Shown piece by piece: positions 34,807 to 46,600 of a stretch of DNA of 64,000 nucleotides. The notes beneath the pieces are model-generated. The model saw only the letters and a program-made list of their open reading frames with translations. It was not told the DNA's origin and made no database searches. The position numbers and the translations under genes are program-made. Within the stretch, counting starts at the first letter, position 1. Each line of letters starts with the position of its first letter. The stretch is from Trametes villosa (lineage: Eukaryota > Basidiomycota > Agaricomycetes > Polyporales > Polyporaceae). The DNA lies in assembly GCA_002964805.2 (NCBI GenBank), contig PUDQ02000043.1:1-64000 (forward strand), in the 5' to 3' direction.

Positions 34807-35781
34807 TTAACATTCTGTACAAGCCTTCCATTCTGTCCAAACCTGGTGTGGATTTGACTCACAGCGTTCGCGGTTGGAGGTCCGCGTCGGCTCTCTTCGC
34901 AGGTCAGAGGATGAACGCCGCTGGAGATCATGTTCCACGCCCCTCTCGGCCCCTCTTGTACTGCGCCGGCCATGGTCCTCCCAAGTGTTCACCTGAGGGC
35001 CGGCCTCCCGATTGAATCCGATGTCGTTGCCGGATCCACGGCGCCCATGGTTGTGACCATAGTTGTCGTTTTGGTGAGTGCCGCGACCCAGATCGCTGCG
35101 TATGTAGAAGTTCTGATGCAAGCCATTGTTACGTCGCTGGGCCGATCCGGCAGAATTCCCCGGTGCGTGTTCACTGCCACGTGGGGGCGTACCACCGCCG
35201 ATGCCGTTGTAAGGAGGCTGGTGATGTGTTAGCTACGGTTCGAAGTTACTAAGTAACCGCGACGTGATACAGGGATGACCTACAGATGACAACTGCCGGA
35301 GCTGAGCCTGAACCTCCCTTTTCACGATCTCGCTCAGGCTCTCTTGGGACTGAGGGACTGAGATAGTTTGAAGGCGCTCGTGAAGTCTGTTGACATCGGC
35401 CTGCGTGGAGCGGATGGCTGAGGTCAGGCGGCGGCTCTCTTCACGCTCTTCTCGAAGTTTCCCCTGCATTTTCGCTAGTTCCTCCTCGGCGAGGCGCTGC
35501 TGCGCATTGTTTTCGTACAGCTGCTGCTCGAGCCGCACCTGCTGCTCTTGATATCGGTCGAGCCAATCGGTCGGCTGCTGCTGCTTCGCCAGTTCCTCGC
35601 CGTGAAGAGTCAACTTCCGCTCGTGCTCATCGAGCGCCCGGCGCAGAGTAGCAACCTCCACTTCTAGCCCTTGATCTAGCCCCAGCTTGACAGTACTGAT
35701 GTGGTTTAAGACGACAGGAATGCACAAGCTGAGTTCAGCGATCGCTTGGTCCAGAGGGGTTGCTCCTTCTACGGAGGGCAT
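34807..35781 (-). CDS. Hypothetical coiled-coil protein, about 307 aa
   Basis: Exon 1 (35781-35284, 166 codons) starts MPSVEGATPLDQAIAELS and is dominated by a long helical, Glu/Gln/Arg/Leu-rich region. Examples are EELAKQQQPTDWLDRYQEQQ and AEEELAKMQGKLREEREES, the heptad-like pattern of a coiled coil. An intron with GTAGGT donor and tag acceptor (35283-35233) joins it in frame to exon 2 (35232-34807), rich in Gly, Asn, Arg and His (IRSDLGRGTHQNDNYGHNHG). The frame after this may extend through a further intron toward 34617. The family is not recognised; the tail resembles low-complexity RNA- or DNA-binding regions. The foldback fragment at 35956 sits about 175 bp upstream, in the promoter region. 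Confidence 0.5.
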
Positions 35782-35955
35782 TGTTTCGATAGTGGGAGTG
35801 CGGCACGGGAAGGGATGGCGGTAGTAGGGGTAGGAGCGGGGGGTAGAAGGGGGTCGAGCGGCGACCAGGCGATGTCGCGGAGAACGCGGCTGAATAGGGA
35901 GGCAACCTATGGCCAAAGTCTAAACAGAACCAAGGGAAGTGTGAAAAGTAGTTGA

Positions 35956-36548
35956 GGATGAAGAGGCCCAACCGCGGCGATAGCCACGGAGGGGTGTGGA
36001 TGGGGACGAGGATGAGGCGACGGTGAGAGAGAGACGCGGACGAAAACGCGAAGTCCAGAGCGCCCGCGAGCACAGCCACCACGTGGAGTTCGGCTCCGCG
36101 CGCGGCGTCGCCCGCGTCGCTCTCTCTCGTCCTCCGCCGTCGCCTCATCCTCATCCTCGTCCCCACCCCTCCGTGGCTATCGCCGCGGTTGGGTCTCCTC
36201 ATCCCTGCGCACTCTCTCTTCCCTGTGTGCTCTCTTCCTGGAGACGGCGCCGGCGGCTTCCGCACGCAGCTACACCTCTCGAGCTGCTCATCACCAGCCA
36301 TCGCGTCGTGGACGGCCCTGTCCGGCTCGCTCAAGCCCCGCGCGGCCGCGCGCGAAGACCTCCTCCGCGCGGCCTCCGCCTCCCTGGCCCCATCCGAGCT
36401 CCCCCGCCGCTTGTCTGGTGTTGTATCACCCGGCAGGCGTGCGCAGGAGCTGCTCATCACCAGCCATCGCGTCGTGGACGGCCTGTCCGGCTCGCTCAAG
36501 ACCTCCTCCACGCACCCTCCGCCTCCCTGGACCCATCCGAGCTCATAG
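35956..36548 (-). mobile_element. Foldback-family fragment: loop plus inner part of one arm
   Basis: Begins at the inner arm motif GATGAAGAGGCCCAACCGCG, crosses the loop and continues in right-arm orientation into about one and a half 163-bp units. It ends abruptly at GAGCTCATAGG (36548). All outer arm sequence is missing. Confidence 0.8.
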
Positions 36549-38781
36549 GTGCTTAGGATATAACTATACTTGCACTGACAACTTTGCAACCGAGGTGCAC
36601 GGACTTCCGAGTGCCATATACAAGAAACATATCTCAATTCACGACATGACGGTCTCCTCGTTGTCTTATGCCTACCCGGACTAGGGAAATGCCGCCTCTT
36701 CCGGCGGCCGTAACCTTGTGTGCGGGGTTTGCTTAGATCTCGCAAGCTGCACTGTGACGGCCGGGAACGAACAGTATCCTTGGTGAGCGCAAAATGCGAC
36801 TTAGCGCCGCCAATAGCGGAGTCACTACCCGACAAGAGGCGGTGTTGGCATGATTGTTGTCTTACCAGTAATTGCCCCTGTCCTCCGAGAATGCCAGCCT
36901 GGTCCTCGCGCCGGTGCTCGTCACTGCGCTCGATCTTAAAGCGCGTGTTCGCGGCGTTCTGGCCGACCTAGCTCACGGTGTGGTTGATTGACCCATACGC
37001 GCGCTGTGCGCCTCAAGGTGCACTGTGGAAAGGGGCGGCGTATCAGCCGCAGACACGGAACCATGACCAGGACAGAGCAATTCAGGATGCGGTAGTAGAG
37101 CTAAAATGTTCAGTATTTTCAGTATTTACAGCGAGGGTCGCCCCCGTGGAGCAGTGCATAGTGCGCATACAGAAATTGTGGGTCAATGACTTTGGACATT
37201 GCCCCGGAGCCAGGGCCATCGCTCCCCGCATACAGGTCTCTGACGCACGCGGGGGTAGAGACACCCTCTAAGGAATCATTGCGTCTGCGGGATGCTGTAA
37301 TTTCGTGTGCAAGAGCTGTTCAGATCTCCACATGCAGATTTGATACGAGCTCTCAATAGAGGAAAGGAGAGAGATCTACGCTCCGGACGACCCGGACGGC
37401 AAGCTTGAGGTGCAGAGGACAGCCGGTGATAGGTGTTCGCACATCCTGACCCCATGGAAACTGCCTGAATGCGACCGAACATGTTGAGCTTGAATCGCCG
37501 CAAGACTCGCAGAGAGCGTGTGCCGTGATGTGCCCTTGCTTTTGCAAAGTGTTATGGGAAGGGGTCGGACGTGCAAGTGGACGTCTGTCTGGGGTGGGCC
37601 TGTGGCGAACTCGGAGCGCGAAGCAACGCAGCGCGGTTGCGTGGCGCGCGTTTGCACGCGCAGACGCCGCCGCACGCCCGCTCTGCACTAATCGGAAGCC
37701 GCTCCAGAGTATCCGGGAGCCTCAGGGACGTGCGTGTTGTTGACCCCCCCTATGGCGTGAACAGCACACCACGAAGAGGGCAACATCCCAAAGTTGTCGC
37801 AGGCGTTCACAACCAGCAGCGCCCGAGAGCTACAGAACATACAAGTGTTTTCGCCGAGAGGCGCGGCGCGCGTTTCTGTCGCGTCAGGCTCAAATCTGCT
37901 ATGAAACTGCGCAAAACTGTTAGGTACTTCTCTGAGCAGATCGATGTGTGGCTCACGGGGTACTTTCGTCTCGGTTTGTGTGTCTCTGAAGTGCCGTTCA
38001 CGCAGCTTTAAAGCTGGCCGCGGGCCGCGGGCGCATTGCTAAGCCGGCAGCGCAGGGTGAGTGCATGGCCCATCGGCGTATGTGCGTGCGTTCCGTATAC
38101 ACCCTAATCGTTTGTAGGGCATAGGGTGGCCAGCAGCCGATGCATAGCGAGAGCGACAGGATTGAAGACGTCGTCGGCGCCCACCGTCAGTAGCGTCCCT
38201 TAGAGCGCGTGCGCGTCAAACGCTGTGTAACGACTCGCTCTCCCCTTTCGCTCCCCCTTTCACTTTCCTTACTATGCTTTACTTATCCGACTTGTTCCCG
38301 CTTACTAGTCGCTCCTTATCCCCTCGCCTTTCTCCCTCTCTTTAGCAAGCCTTTCCCACCACGCTCCTTACTAAGATTTCCGACAGTCTCGTGACCAGTG
38401 TACGAGTATATAAGGACCCCCGCCTGTAGGGCGAAGGCCCCAGTGTTCTAGCAATCGACAGAGCCCGAGGGGCAATCATTGCGGGTGCCGCAAACTCCAA
38501 CTACCCGTGGAGGGTCCCCTCCTTGGTTCTCGGGGTCTGCCTTATGTAATTCGCCATATATAGCAAAACATCCCCCAAGTATGGTGCGCACACGCGCGAG
38601 TGATATCATTCGCAGTCTCGAGTCGCAACGAACTACTAGTAATCCATTCCAGCCTGAAGACCCGCTTTGACCTCCCTATGTTGCTGTCGTGAGGCTTGTA
38701 GCTATCAGGTTGCCTGCTAAGAATGCGCCTCAATCAGCATTTCCGGGCCTGTCTTCGTGTGTGAATAATTTTGAGACTTAC
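36549..38781. other. No supported gene
   Basis: Short frames on both strands. A TATA-like GTATATAAGG sits at 38406-38415 upstream of a small frame starting MVRTRASDIIRSLESQR (38581-38670). An intron-like GTGAGTG...TTTGTAG lies at 38056-38118. None can be tied to a gene. Confidence 0.35.
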
Positions 38782-39000
38782 TGAATCCGATGTAGTAGTA
38801 GCCTGCTCCAGGCGTCCAAAGGCCTCGCGGAGGGCGACCTTAGCCTCCTTGCGAACCTTTCGCTTGTATAGTTTTTCGCAACCCTTGGAAAGGAGGTGGG
38901 TCTGGAGGTTTCTTGGGTGCCCAAAGCGACTGAGTTTTACGACTCTGTCGCAGCGCGGACAAGTGGCAACAAGTTTGCCCTCCTCGTTGAAGTCCGCCAT
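38782..39000 (-). CDS. Zinc-finger-like exon, partial gene
   Basis: Reads MADFNEEGKLVATCPRCDRV and then FGHPRNLQTHLLSKGCEKL: a CxxC pair followed by spaced His/Cys ligands, as in small BED- or C2H2-like fingers. A Lys/Arg-rich helix follows, ending TTTSDS at a GTAAGT donor (38781-38776). An upstream in-frame ATG at 39081 would add 27 residues. No downstream exon is recognised, so this is the 5' exon of a gene or a relic of a mobile element. It lies beside the hairpin at 39178. Confidence 0.45.
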
Positions 39001-39177
39001 CACCGTGGCCGAGTCGTGACTGCCGATGGTTACATAGATGCTGTGTGCTTGAGGCTGAATGCGAAGAGGCTTGGTGGGCATGGCTCGACTTGCAGTACTG
39101 GCCTCAGATTAAGAGCTATATAATGTTTTTGACATGAGGAATCCTCGTGGACTCTGATGTATTCGCGTAGACTCGAA

Positions 39178-39259
39178 ACCAGTCGATCGGGACGCACGTG
39201 GAAGCCGCCTTTCGGGGGGAGCGGAGTGTGAAAGGCAGCTTGCGTCCCTAACGACTGGT
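39178..39259. repeat. Imperfect hairpin abutting the transposon's left end
   Basis: ACCAGTCG..GGGACGCA at 39178-39195 is the reverse complement of TGCGTCCC..CGACTGGT at 39241-39259 apart from two central mismatches. Inside, GCCGCCTTTC pairs with GAAAGGCAGC, leaving a short G-rich loop. The right foot overlaps the first three bases of the transposon's terminal repeat. Confidence 0.75.
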
Positions 39260-39322
39260 CAAACTGGGCCTCGGTTTGGGGGGGTGTCCGGATTTGGTAC
39301 CCCGTGTGAAAACGTCCTTAGC
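39257..39322 (+). repeat. Left terminal inverted repeat, copy 1
   Basis: Pairs with 47326-47391. The conserved inner block starts GGTACCCCGTG and ends CGTCCTTAGC; the middle holds a run of seven G followed by TGTCC in both ends. Confidence 0.9.
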
Positions 39323-39412
39323 GTATGCGCGCGTTTCTCACTGTGGAAAGAATCGACCGCCGCTCGAGTGCCCTCGCACGCGTATACACCAGTCAGGGAG
39401 CAGAGAATATAT

Positions 39413-42400
39413 TTATATATAGTCATCAATATCCAGAGAGGGATTCTCCTCCTCTGCGAACACGTCGCGCGGCTCATACTCGTCGTCGTCGAACCACTGC
39501 CAGAGCTCCTCTTCGTCATCCTCACATACCGGGTTGTCTACTTCGAGCGGAGCCGCTTGCGGGACAGCACTGACCTAAGGCAAGACTTCAGAGAACGTCA
39601 GCATAGATCAATGTAAAGGCACATACCTGACTGGCACCAGACGTGACCGGGACTGTCGAAGTACTGGGACCGTCAACAGGTGACACCGCCGGTGACGTCG
39701 TTGTGGGAAGGTCTACAAGCGGGGTCATCCGGCGTCGCTGCTGAAGCTGCTTGAACGCCCGGTTGTAGTCGCTCAAGGGACCCTGGAGCTGATTGTGCCC
39801 TGTGTTGACGACATTTGGGATTACACCGGCGTTGAGGTCGTTTGGATCAACGACACGGCCCTTCTCGACTGCGAAGACGCCATTCGTGCGAAGCGAGTCG
39901 CAGACCATAGCGAGATCCTTGTCGAGATCCGGGGAACGATGCTTGGACCCCAGCCTCGCGCCTAGCGTACTGTTGACCTGGAGGGCAAGCTGTCGGAGTA
40001 GCGATATGCACGGCGATATCATGGTGAGCCAGTCCCATGACGCGTTGCTCCCGTTGGCCTTATAGATCACCTGTAGACTGGTCAGTCATTGGTAAGCCCA
40101 GGGAATGGAAACAAACCTTGATCCAGAAGTTCATGTGTTCTTGCAGTAGGTCAACGGGTACCCAAGCGTTCGCCTTCCCAGTGGGATTGACAAGCCAGTT
40201 CTTGATCATGATATTGCTAAAATAACCACACCACTCAATTCAGCTACACCAGACATGAACAGAGTGACATACCGTAGAGGCTTGGGCCACACGTGAGTGA
40301 GGTTGTGTACGAGATGCAGGAGTTCGTGAGCATACTTCGTGCGACCGCTGCCTCTATACATGAGCGCGAGGAGCTTGAGGACACGGATGATGCGCCCGGA
40401 GTAGCCACCCTTGATCGCGTCGGTAAACTCGCGAAGAACGAGCGCGTCTCGTATGAACAGACAGGCGTTCTCAAAAACCATGTCACCGTGCTTGAGCTTG
40501 ATGCGCGTTGCGTCCGTTGCGTCCGACGTTGCGTCCGTTGCGTCCTTCGTGGTCGTCGCGGCCATCGCGTCCGTCGCGGTCGTCGTGGCCGTCGCTTGCG
40601 TTGCTATCCTCGCGGCCGTCGCATTCGTCGCGCTCGTTGCGTGCGTCGCGCTCGTTGCGTGCGTCGCGCTCGTTGCGGCCATGGCGCTCGTCGCGGCCTT
40701 CGCGTGCGTCGCGGCCTTCGCGTGCGTCGTGGCCGTCGCGTGCGTCGTGGCCGTCGCGTGCGTCGTGGCTGTCGCAGCCGTCGCGTGCGTTGCTATCCTC
40801 GCGGCCGTCGCATTCGTCGCGGTCGGCGCGGTCGGCGCGGTCGGCGCATTCGTCGCGGCGGTCGCGGGCGGCGCATCCGCCGCGGAACCCGCTCCAGAGC
40901 GCGATGCAGCCGAACCCACGCCACTATCGCCCGGCATGTTCGCAATCTCCTCATCGCGAGCCTTACGCAGGGCTGAGACCTCAGCTGGGTTGACAAACTT
41001 GAGCATGACCTGGTGCACATGCTGGCGGAAGTCTTGAAATGTGGCTTCTTCTGCATACTTGGCGAGAGGCTGGCCACAGACGAGCTCGAGACATTGGAGG
41101 AGACAGCCGGAGAGGCTAGTGAAGATGAGATCTCGACATGTACGATAGGGGGGTAGAGACGTCAGGACGATAGGCTTGCGGTCGAGGACGGTGTTCAGGT
41201 TGTGGAGAGAGGCGGTTCGCGGACTGGTAGTACCCCAGTGAGTCTCGATAATACCATGCGTGAGTGCCATCTGGTGATGAAAGAACCCAGGCCCAAAGAC
41301 CGCGAATGCATAGGAGCGAGCGAGGCTCTCGTGTCCTGAGCGGTTGGCGATTAAGGTGCGAAGACGGGAGATGGAGAGCTGGTCACCGAAGATAGGGCGT
41401 ACGATACCCGCGAACTTGGTGGTACCGATGTCGAAGCCGAGTCCCTTGAAGATCGTGTCGACGACCTCGGCGTTCCCAGTGATACTCGATTCGTCTATGT
41501 TCATGGCGGGTAGGGGATAGACGTCCGTCCGGTGCAGGGGAATCTGCTCGTCAGTTCCGGGGAGGCAGGCAGCAACGTCCGACCGGAAGCGGGCGAACAG
41601 TTCAGTCCGAAGAACCAGATCCCGGAGGACGGTGTGCTCAAGAGATGCCTGGAAGAGCTGAGCTTCAGACGAAGATTGCCGGATGTCTTTAGCACTAAGC
41701 GGCGGGGCACGATCGAAGGCGGCCAGGAGATCTGCGGTCTGCATGTCCTCGGCGCGGGCACCGTGCAGGGGAAAGATGGTCGCGCAGGTGCCGTTCTCTT
41801 GGGAGTCCTTCCGCCCGAGAATCTGTTCAGCGATTCGAAACATCATGTTGATGTTATCGTATACATGCCCGCACACGGATCCCTGAGCACACGTGCGAGC
41901 AGCTGAGCAGCAGGAGATAGAAATGCGTCTGAGCAAGCCGGCGCCGCGATGGAGGAGGCAAGAGAGCACGTTGGGCGCTTGAGATGCGTCTGCTTCCCCC
42001 GCGTCGCCGATTGCGTCTCGATCGCGTCTGGCACCAGCTCCTCGTACCCCGTTCGCCTGAGCACCAACCGGCTCGCTGTCGCTCCTGTCTTCTTCATCCA
42101 AAGAGTCAACGGACTCAGTCTCCGTGTCCGTGTCCGACTCCGACTCGTCTCCATCAGGCTGCCAGTCGGGGTCCGAGTCTTCATCATCACTCTCATCATC
42201 GCTCATCTGCTCGGGCTCCGGCTGTTCTTCCCCTCCTTCCGTATGCTTTGCATCGTCTTGCGGCGTGTCTGCTTGAGCCTGGGAGCTGCTTCTTGCGATA
42301 CTGGGATAGCTACTGCACAGTCCAAGGCTTGAGAGGACCGAGAGTACTTGTCGCTGGGCCCCGGTGGCGTATAGGTACAGTCCAACAATATGCTTCACAT

Positions 42401-43431
42401 AGCTATTGTTCTGACTACGCTCGCCTAGGAGGTCGACGAGGGCAGTACCCACCCGCTAGATAGTGAATATGTGAGCCCTCAGCATAGTAGTATAGCATAC
42501 ATTATGTACTTACCCTATCCTTCTTCTCGGCACGCCTTAGTGCAGCCCTCTCCTCCTGCTCCGTCTTTCCAGGCTTGTTTGCTACTCCCCTCTGACGCCG
42601 GGTGGTGCAGAACTTGTTCATGAGGGTGGCCATGGATGGACAGAGGATGTGCAGGCGTTCGTGGATCTTGCGCAGGTCGAAATCCAGTACGAAGGACTCC
42701 GAGATTGGCATGCGTCGCGTGAGTAGCACCCCGCTTGATGTCGCCGCACCTGCTTCTCTACTGACCACCTTGCCCATATACTCCAGCACCCAGTCGTGCA
42801 CCTTCCGTCGGCCTCGCCGAGAATTGCTCGTCGTCCACATGTCGAGGACCCTCTCCACCTGCCCTGCCCTATCGAACATCCCGTAGTGACGGACGTCAGC
42901 ACGACCTGAGCGTGGCCGGCACACCCATTCCACGAAGTCCCCCCAGCTCGCTCCGATTGCCTTCAGCTCCTGTAGGACGCGCACGAAGCACGCTTCTCGA
43001 GCTTCGGCGGCCCGGTGTTCGGCTTGGGCATGTGCGACGGCGTTAGCCTCAGCGTTGGCACGAAGGCGTGCGCTCTGGATGGCCTCGCGCTCCGCCTGTT
43101 GCTCGGCAAGGGTTTGTAACCGTTTCTTCTGCGCCTTGCGCTGAATGACCTGAGCTAACGTTTCATGTTCATTAGCAACGCGAGGCGAAGTTGGAGCCGG
43201 TCCGGAGTCGCTGGATGAATGACCGTCTAGAGCAGGACCGGCCGTGGAATCGGGGCTGCCCTCGGCTTCGGCTTCTACGCACGTACCACCGTCCGCTGGA
43301 GGCGCGTCTTCTTGCGGAATCGGTGAAAGCGACATGGGGGACAGAGCTTGAGGCGAAAATTGAGGGGAGGATGGCGGGAGATTGCTCGAAGGCGAGAAGG
43401 TAAAGAGTTCGTCCAGATTAGAATCTGACAT
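39413..43431 (-). CDS. DUF6589-domain protein, candidate transposase, copy 1
   Basis: Five exons (43431-42514, 42455-40273, 40216-40117, 40070-39627, 39574-39413) total 3,807 nt, in frame, encoding 1,268 aa. All introns are GT-AG, 46-58 bp except the fourth junction of similar size. The N-terminal 300 residues are Ser/Pro-rich, then charged with an Ala/Glu/Arg helix. An acidic Asp/Glu/Ser block follows around residues 390-440. The DUF6589 region carries YDNINMMFRIAEQILGRKDS (about 506-525), GDQLS (about 663-667), FHHQM (698-702) and HGIIETHWG (706-714). It closes with NFWIKVIYKANGSNASWDWL and an acidic C-terminus. An Ala/Thr-rich tract lies at 40520-40860. DUF6589 is a basidiomycete-rich family of unknown function. 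A transposase role is inferred from location between inverted repeats. An upstream ATG (43572) would add 47 residues. Confidence 0.8.
40515..40870 (-). repeat. Ala/Thr-coding minisatellite inside the DUF6589 gene
   Basis: Degenerate tandem units built on GCGTGCGTCGCGGCC-like blocks encode runs of ATHAT, ATTHA and AATSA. Frames stay open on the opposite strand too (Ala/Val- and Arg-rich), which is a by-product of the repeat. The tract is identical in copy 2 (48718-49073). Confidence 0.8.
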
Positions 43432-43634
43432 AGAGGCTGACTCTCGTGAGGTATAGCAGCTTTTGGATAGGACTCGGATTGCACGTCGGCGGGTTGTGAG
43501 CAGTACAGGGTTCTCGTCGAGTGCTGAGCCAGGTCGCCGCGCTGAAGGGCGCCTGTGCGACCTCGGCGCCACAATCTACACTTCTTGCTCTCCTCTCTCA
43601 CTCGCAGTCTTGGATACCACCTCCCGACCCACCT
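43432..43634. promoter_or_regulatory. Shared divergent promoter region, copy 1
   Basis: About 203 bp separate the chosen start codons of the DUF6589 gene (minus) and the helicase gene (plus), so the two are probably co-expressed from one bidirectional region. A pyrimidine-rich CTCTCCTCTCTCACTCGCAG lies just before the helicase start. No TATA box is obvious. Confidence 0.5.
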
Positions 43635-46600
43635 ATGGCTCGTCGTCTCAAGAAGGCCAAGTCTACTGGCCTGTGGTCTTCTTCGAAAGCAACTGCAGGG
43701 CCTCAAGCACGTCCTCGACTCAGCCCCGACGACATCCAGCTGCTGGCGGCGAAAATGCGGGAAGCATTCCATTGGGATGCAGAACCTAAAGACTTCCAGA
43801 TCGCGGCGGTCCAGGCTCAAATCGAGGGGGTGGATATGATGGTACAGGCTCCGACAGGTGCAGGGAAGACCGCGCTGGCAGCAGGCCCTCATGTATGGCC
43901 CGGCAACGAGAAGAAGTTCACCATCATGGTGTGCCCGCTGCTGTCATTAGAAGAAGAAATGGTACGGTACCATTCCGCTGAGCTCGTCTGGTTCTCGTCG
44001 CTCATAGTGTCACAGGTTCAGTCGTTTGATACGGACTACGGCCTCAAAGCAGTTGCGCTGAACAGCAGCAACGGTGCCTGTTCCCCGCTCGTCATCAAGG
44101 CACGTTGCCTGACCCTACGCTACTCGCGCAGACACGCTAATTCATGCTACTCACATAGGACATCCTCAGTTTGAAATATCAAATCATCCTCGTGTCTCCG
44201 GAGATGCTCCAGTCGCGCTCGTTCATGGACCGCGTTCTCCGAAACTCTTCGTTCATGCGGCATATGATCTCTATGTTTGTTGATGAGGCGCATTGTATCG
44301 CACACTGGGGAGCTGACTTCCGAAAGAAGTACGGCTCTTTGGGGAAAATCCGGTCATTCCTTCCTCGGGGAACACCCGTCATCGCGGTGACCGCGACGCT
44401 CACCGCAAAGGTCCGCAGGACCATACATCACGTTCTCCTTTTCGGGCAATCCGAAAAACCATCTCGCTTCATCAACAAAGGGAACGACCGCCCCAACGTC
44501 TCCATTGTCGTCCGAGCGTGCGAGCATCCGCTCAACTCCTACGCTGACACTGCTTTCATCATCCCTCCCATCGTTCGGAAGATCACCGACATTCCCAAAA
44601 CCTACGTTTACGTCGACAATATCGCTGTAGGTAGCGAGATCATCGATTACCTGAACGAACAACTCGAAGCTCGTCGTCGAACCTCCGTCGCAGCCGCCAG
44701 CTCAACCTCGGGACCATCCTCGCCCTCTCCCCATCCTCAAGCCGTCACCCACGAGCTTCCTTGTGGCATCATCCGACCGTTCAATGCTACGCTCTCTCAG
44801 GAGTACCGCACTTTGGCGATGGAGCACTTTCGTCGCGGAAACATACGCATACTGGTCTGCCCAGATGCCGCGGGAATGGTTCGTACTAGTACTACTACGC
44901 CACGTTGCGGCACGCCCGCATACTACGTTACTGACGATCTGAACTTGCGCCTAGGGCTGCAATATACCCGACATCGATCGCGTCGTTCAGTGGAAGCTCC
45001 CAGCCACCTTCTCAAACCTCGTCCAGCGGGCGGGCCGCGCTGCGAGAGGCCGTGGACGTCAGGGTCTAGCGGTATTGCTCGTCGAAAGGTCAGCTTACAA
45101 CACAGACCTCGTCAGCGAGGGCAGTTCCACAACAAGTACCAAACGAGGGAAGGGGGTCAAGAGAGGAGGGAAGGGCTCGGAGACGTCAGGCGTAGACCCG
45201 GAGGGCGGCAAGCGCGATGCCAAGGAGACCCGTGAGTACGCCAAAGCTCATGGCGTAAACTGCGGGGGGTCGACGAGGGCCGATGAAGTGCCCAGTGGCT
45301 CTCCGCCACGACTTGACGCGGAGAACTCTCCCGACGAGGGCTTGCTTGCCTTCGTACAAAGCACAGCTTGCCGACGTCAGCTTTGGGCACAGGCGTTTGA
45401 GAACCCGACCAACACAGGTACGTAGCTGATACTAAATCCCGATACGCCGGCTCATGTTGCTCGCGGCTCGTAGACCCGACGGTGCCATGCTGCGACATAT
45501 GCCATCCCAAACTACTGGACCGAACACGACCGGGACCTGCTCCTTCTTCACGCAAGGCCAAGAATGCCAAACGAGGCCTGCCTGACCTCGACGCGCAGCG
45601 GAAGCTCCGCTCGTGGCACGAGTCCATCTTCGCGCGTAATCATCCATGGGCGCAGTTTGACGAAACCGCTATCCTGGACGACGAACTCATCACGCAGTTG
45701 ACGACCCTCGGGCCCTTGTCTAAGGCCCAGATCTCCGCCGCTTTGCAGGATAAGTGGGCATTCTGGGACGAGTACCAGGACGAACTCACCGTGTATGTGC
45801 AATCCCTCAACGTCAAGTTCACCCCCCTCCCATCGAAGCCTCGCGCCGGGCCCACTATTTCGAAGCCGCCGCCGCCGCCGCCGAGCATCTCACATGCCCA
45901 GCCTGCCTCCCACTCCTCCACACCCGCTGCTACTAGTAGTACCGTGGCACAGGCTCCTCAGCCCGCCGCGCTCGCCGCGCCTTCAGCTACTACCGCCCTC
46001 TACGCCCCTCTAACCGCCGCTAGTACCCCGACCGCCCGTTGGCACCCCTATCCCCTCCCGCACGCTTCCCCTCTGACTCCTACCCCTGCGGTGAACGTCG
46101 GCGCGCCCTACGTGTCGGCGCAGACATCGCGGACACATCCGAACACCAAGCGACCGCGTCCTGACCACGACGGTGTCGAGCCGCCCACCGCGTGCGCTGG
46201 CAACTACGTAGTGCCGCAAGGTCGCAGCCTTGCAGGTGAGATCGACATGCCTGCATCTAAGCGGACACGAATACCACCCGAACGCACGACGGGAGATCCC
46301 TATGCGCAAACTACGGTGCACCCCTCGCAATATCTCTTTGACAACGAGCTCGCCGGCTTGTACCTCGCCGCAAGTGCGCAAGCAGTGGGTGACACACCGC
46401 TGTCAGCAGCCAGAAGGCCTACGACGGTCCCTCGTCCGGCCCCTGAAACGCCTACAAACCTGCATGGCCGACACCCCGTACACACCCCATCACGCTCACT
46501 ACAAGCATCCTTCCATGCGTCTTCCCCCCTCGCTCTATCGCACGCCGTCGCCCCCATGAACAGGACACCACACTCGGTGCACCCATACTCCGCAGACCTC

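Noticed and set aside
38400..38670. Possible LTR-like segment: TATA-like GTATATAAGG, TGG-starting primer-site-like motif and short frame MVRTRASD
   Set aside because: No matching second LTR, no TG...CA ends and no gag or pol fragment nearby.
40293..41037. Plus-strand frames rich in Arg or in Ala/Val opposite the DUF6589 gene
   Set aside because: They are the reverse reading of the Ala/Thr-coding minisatellite.
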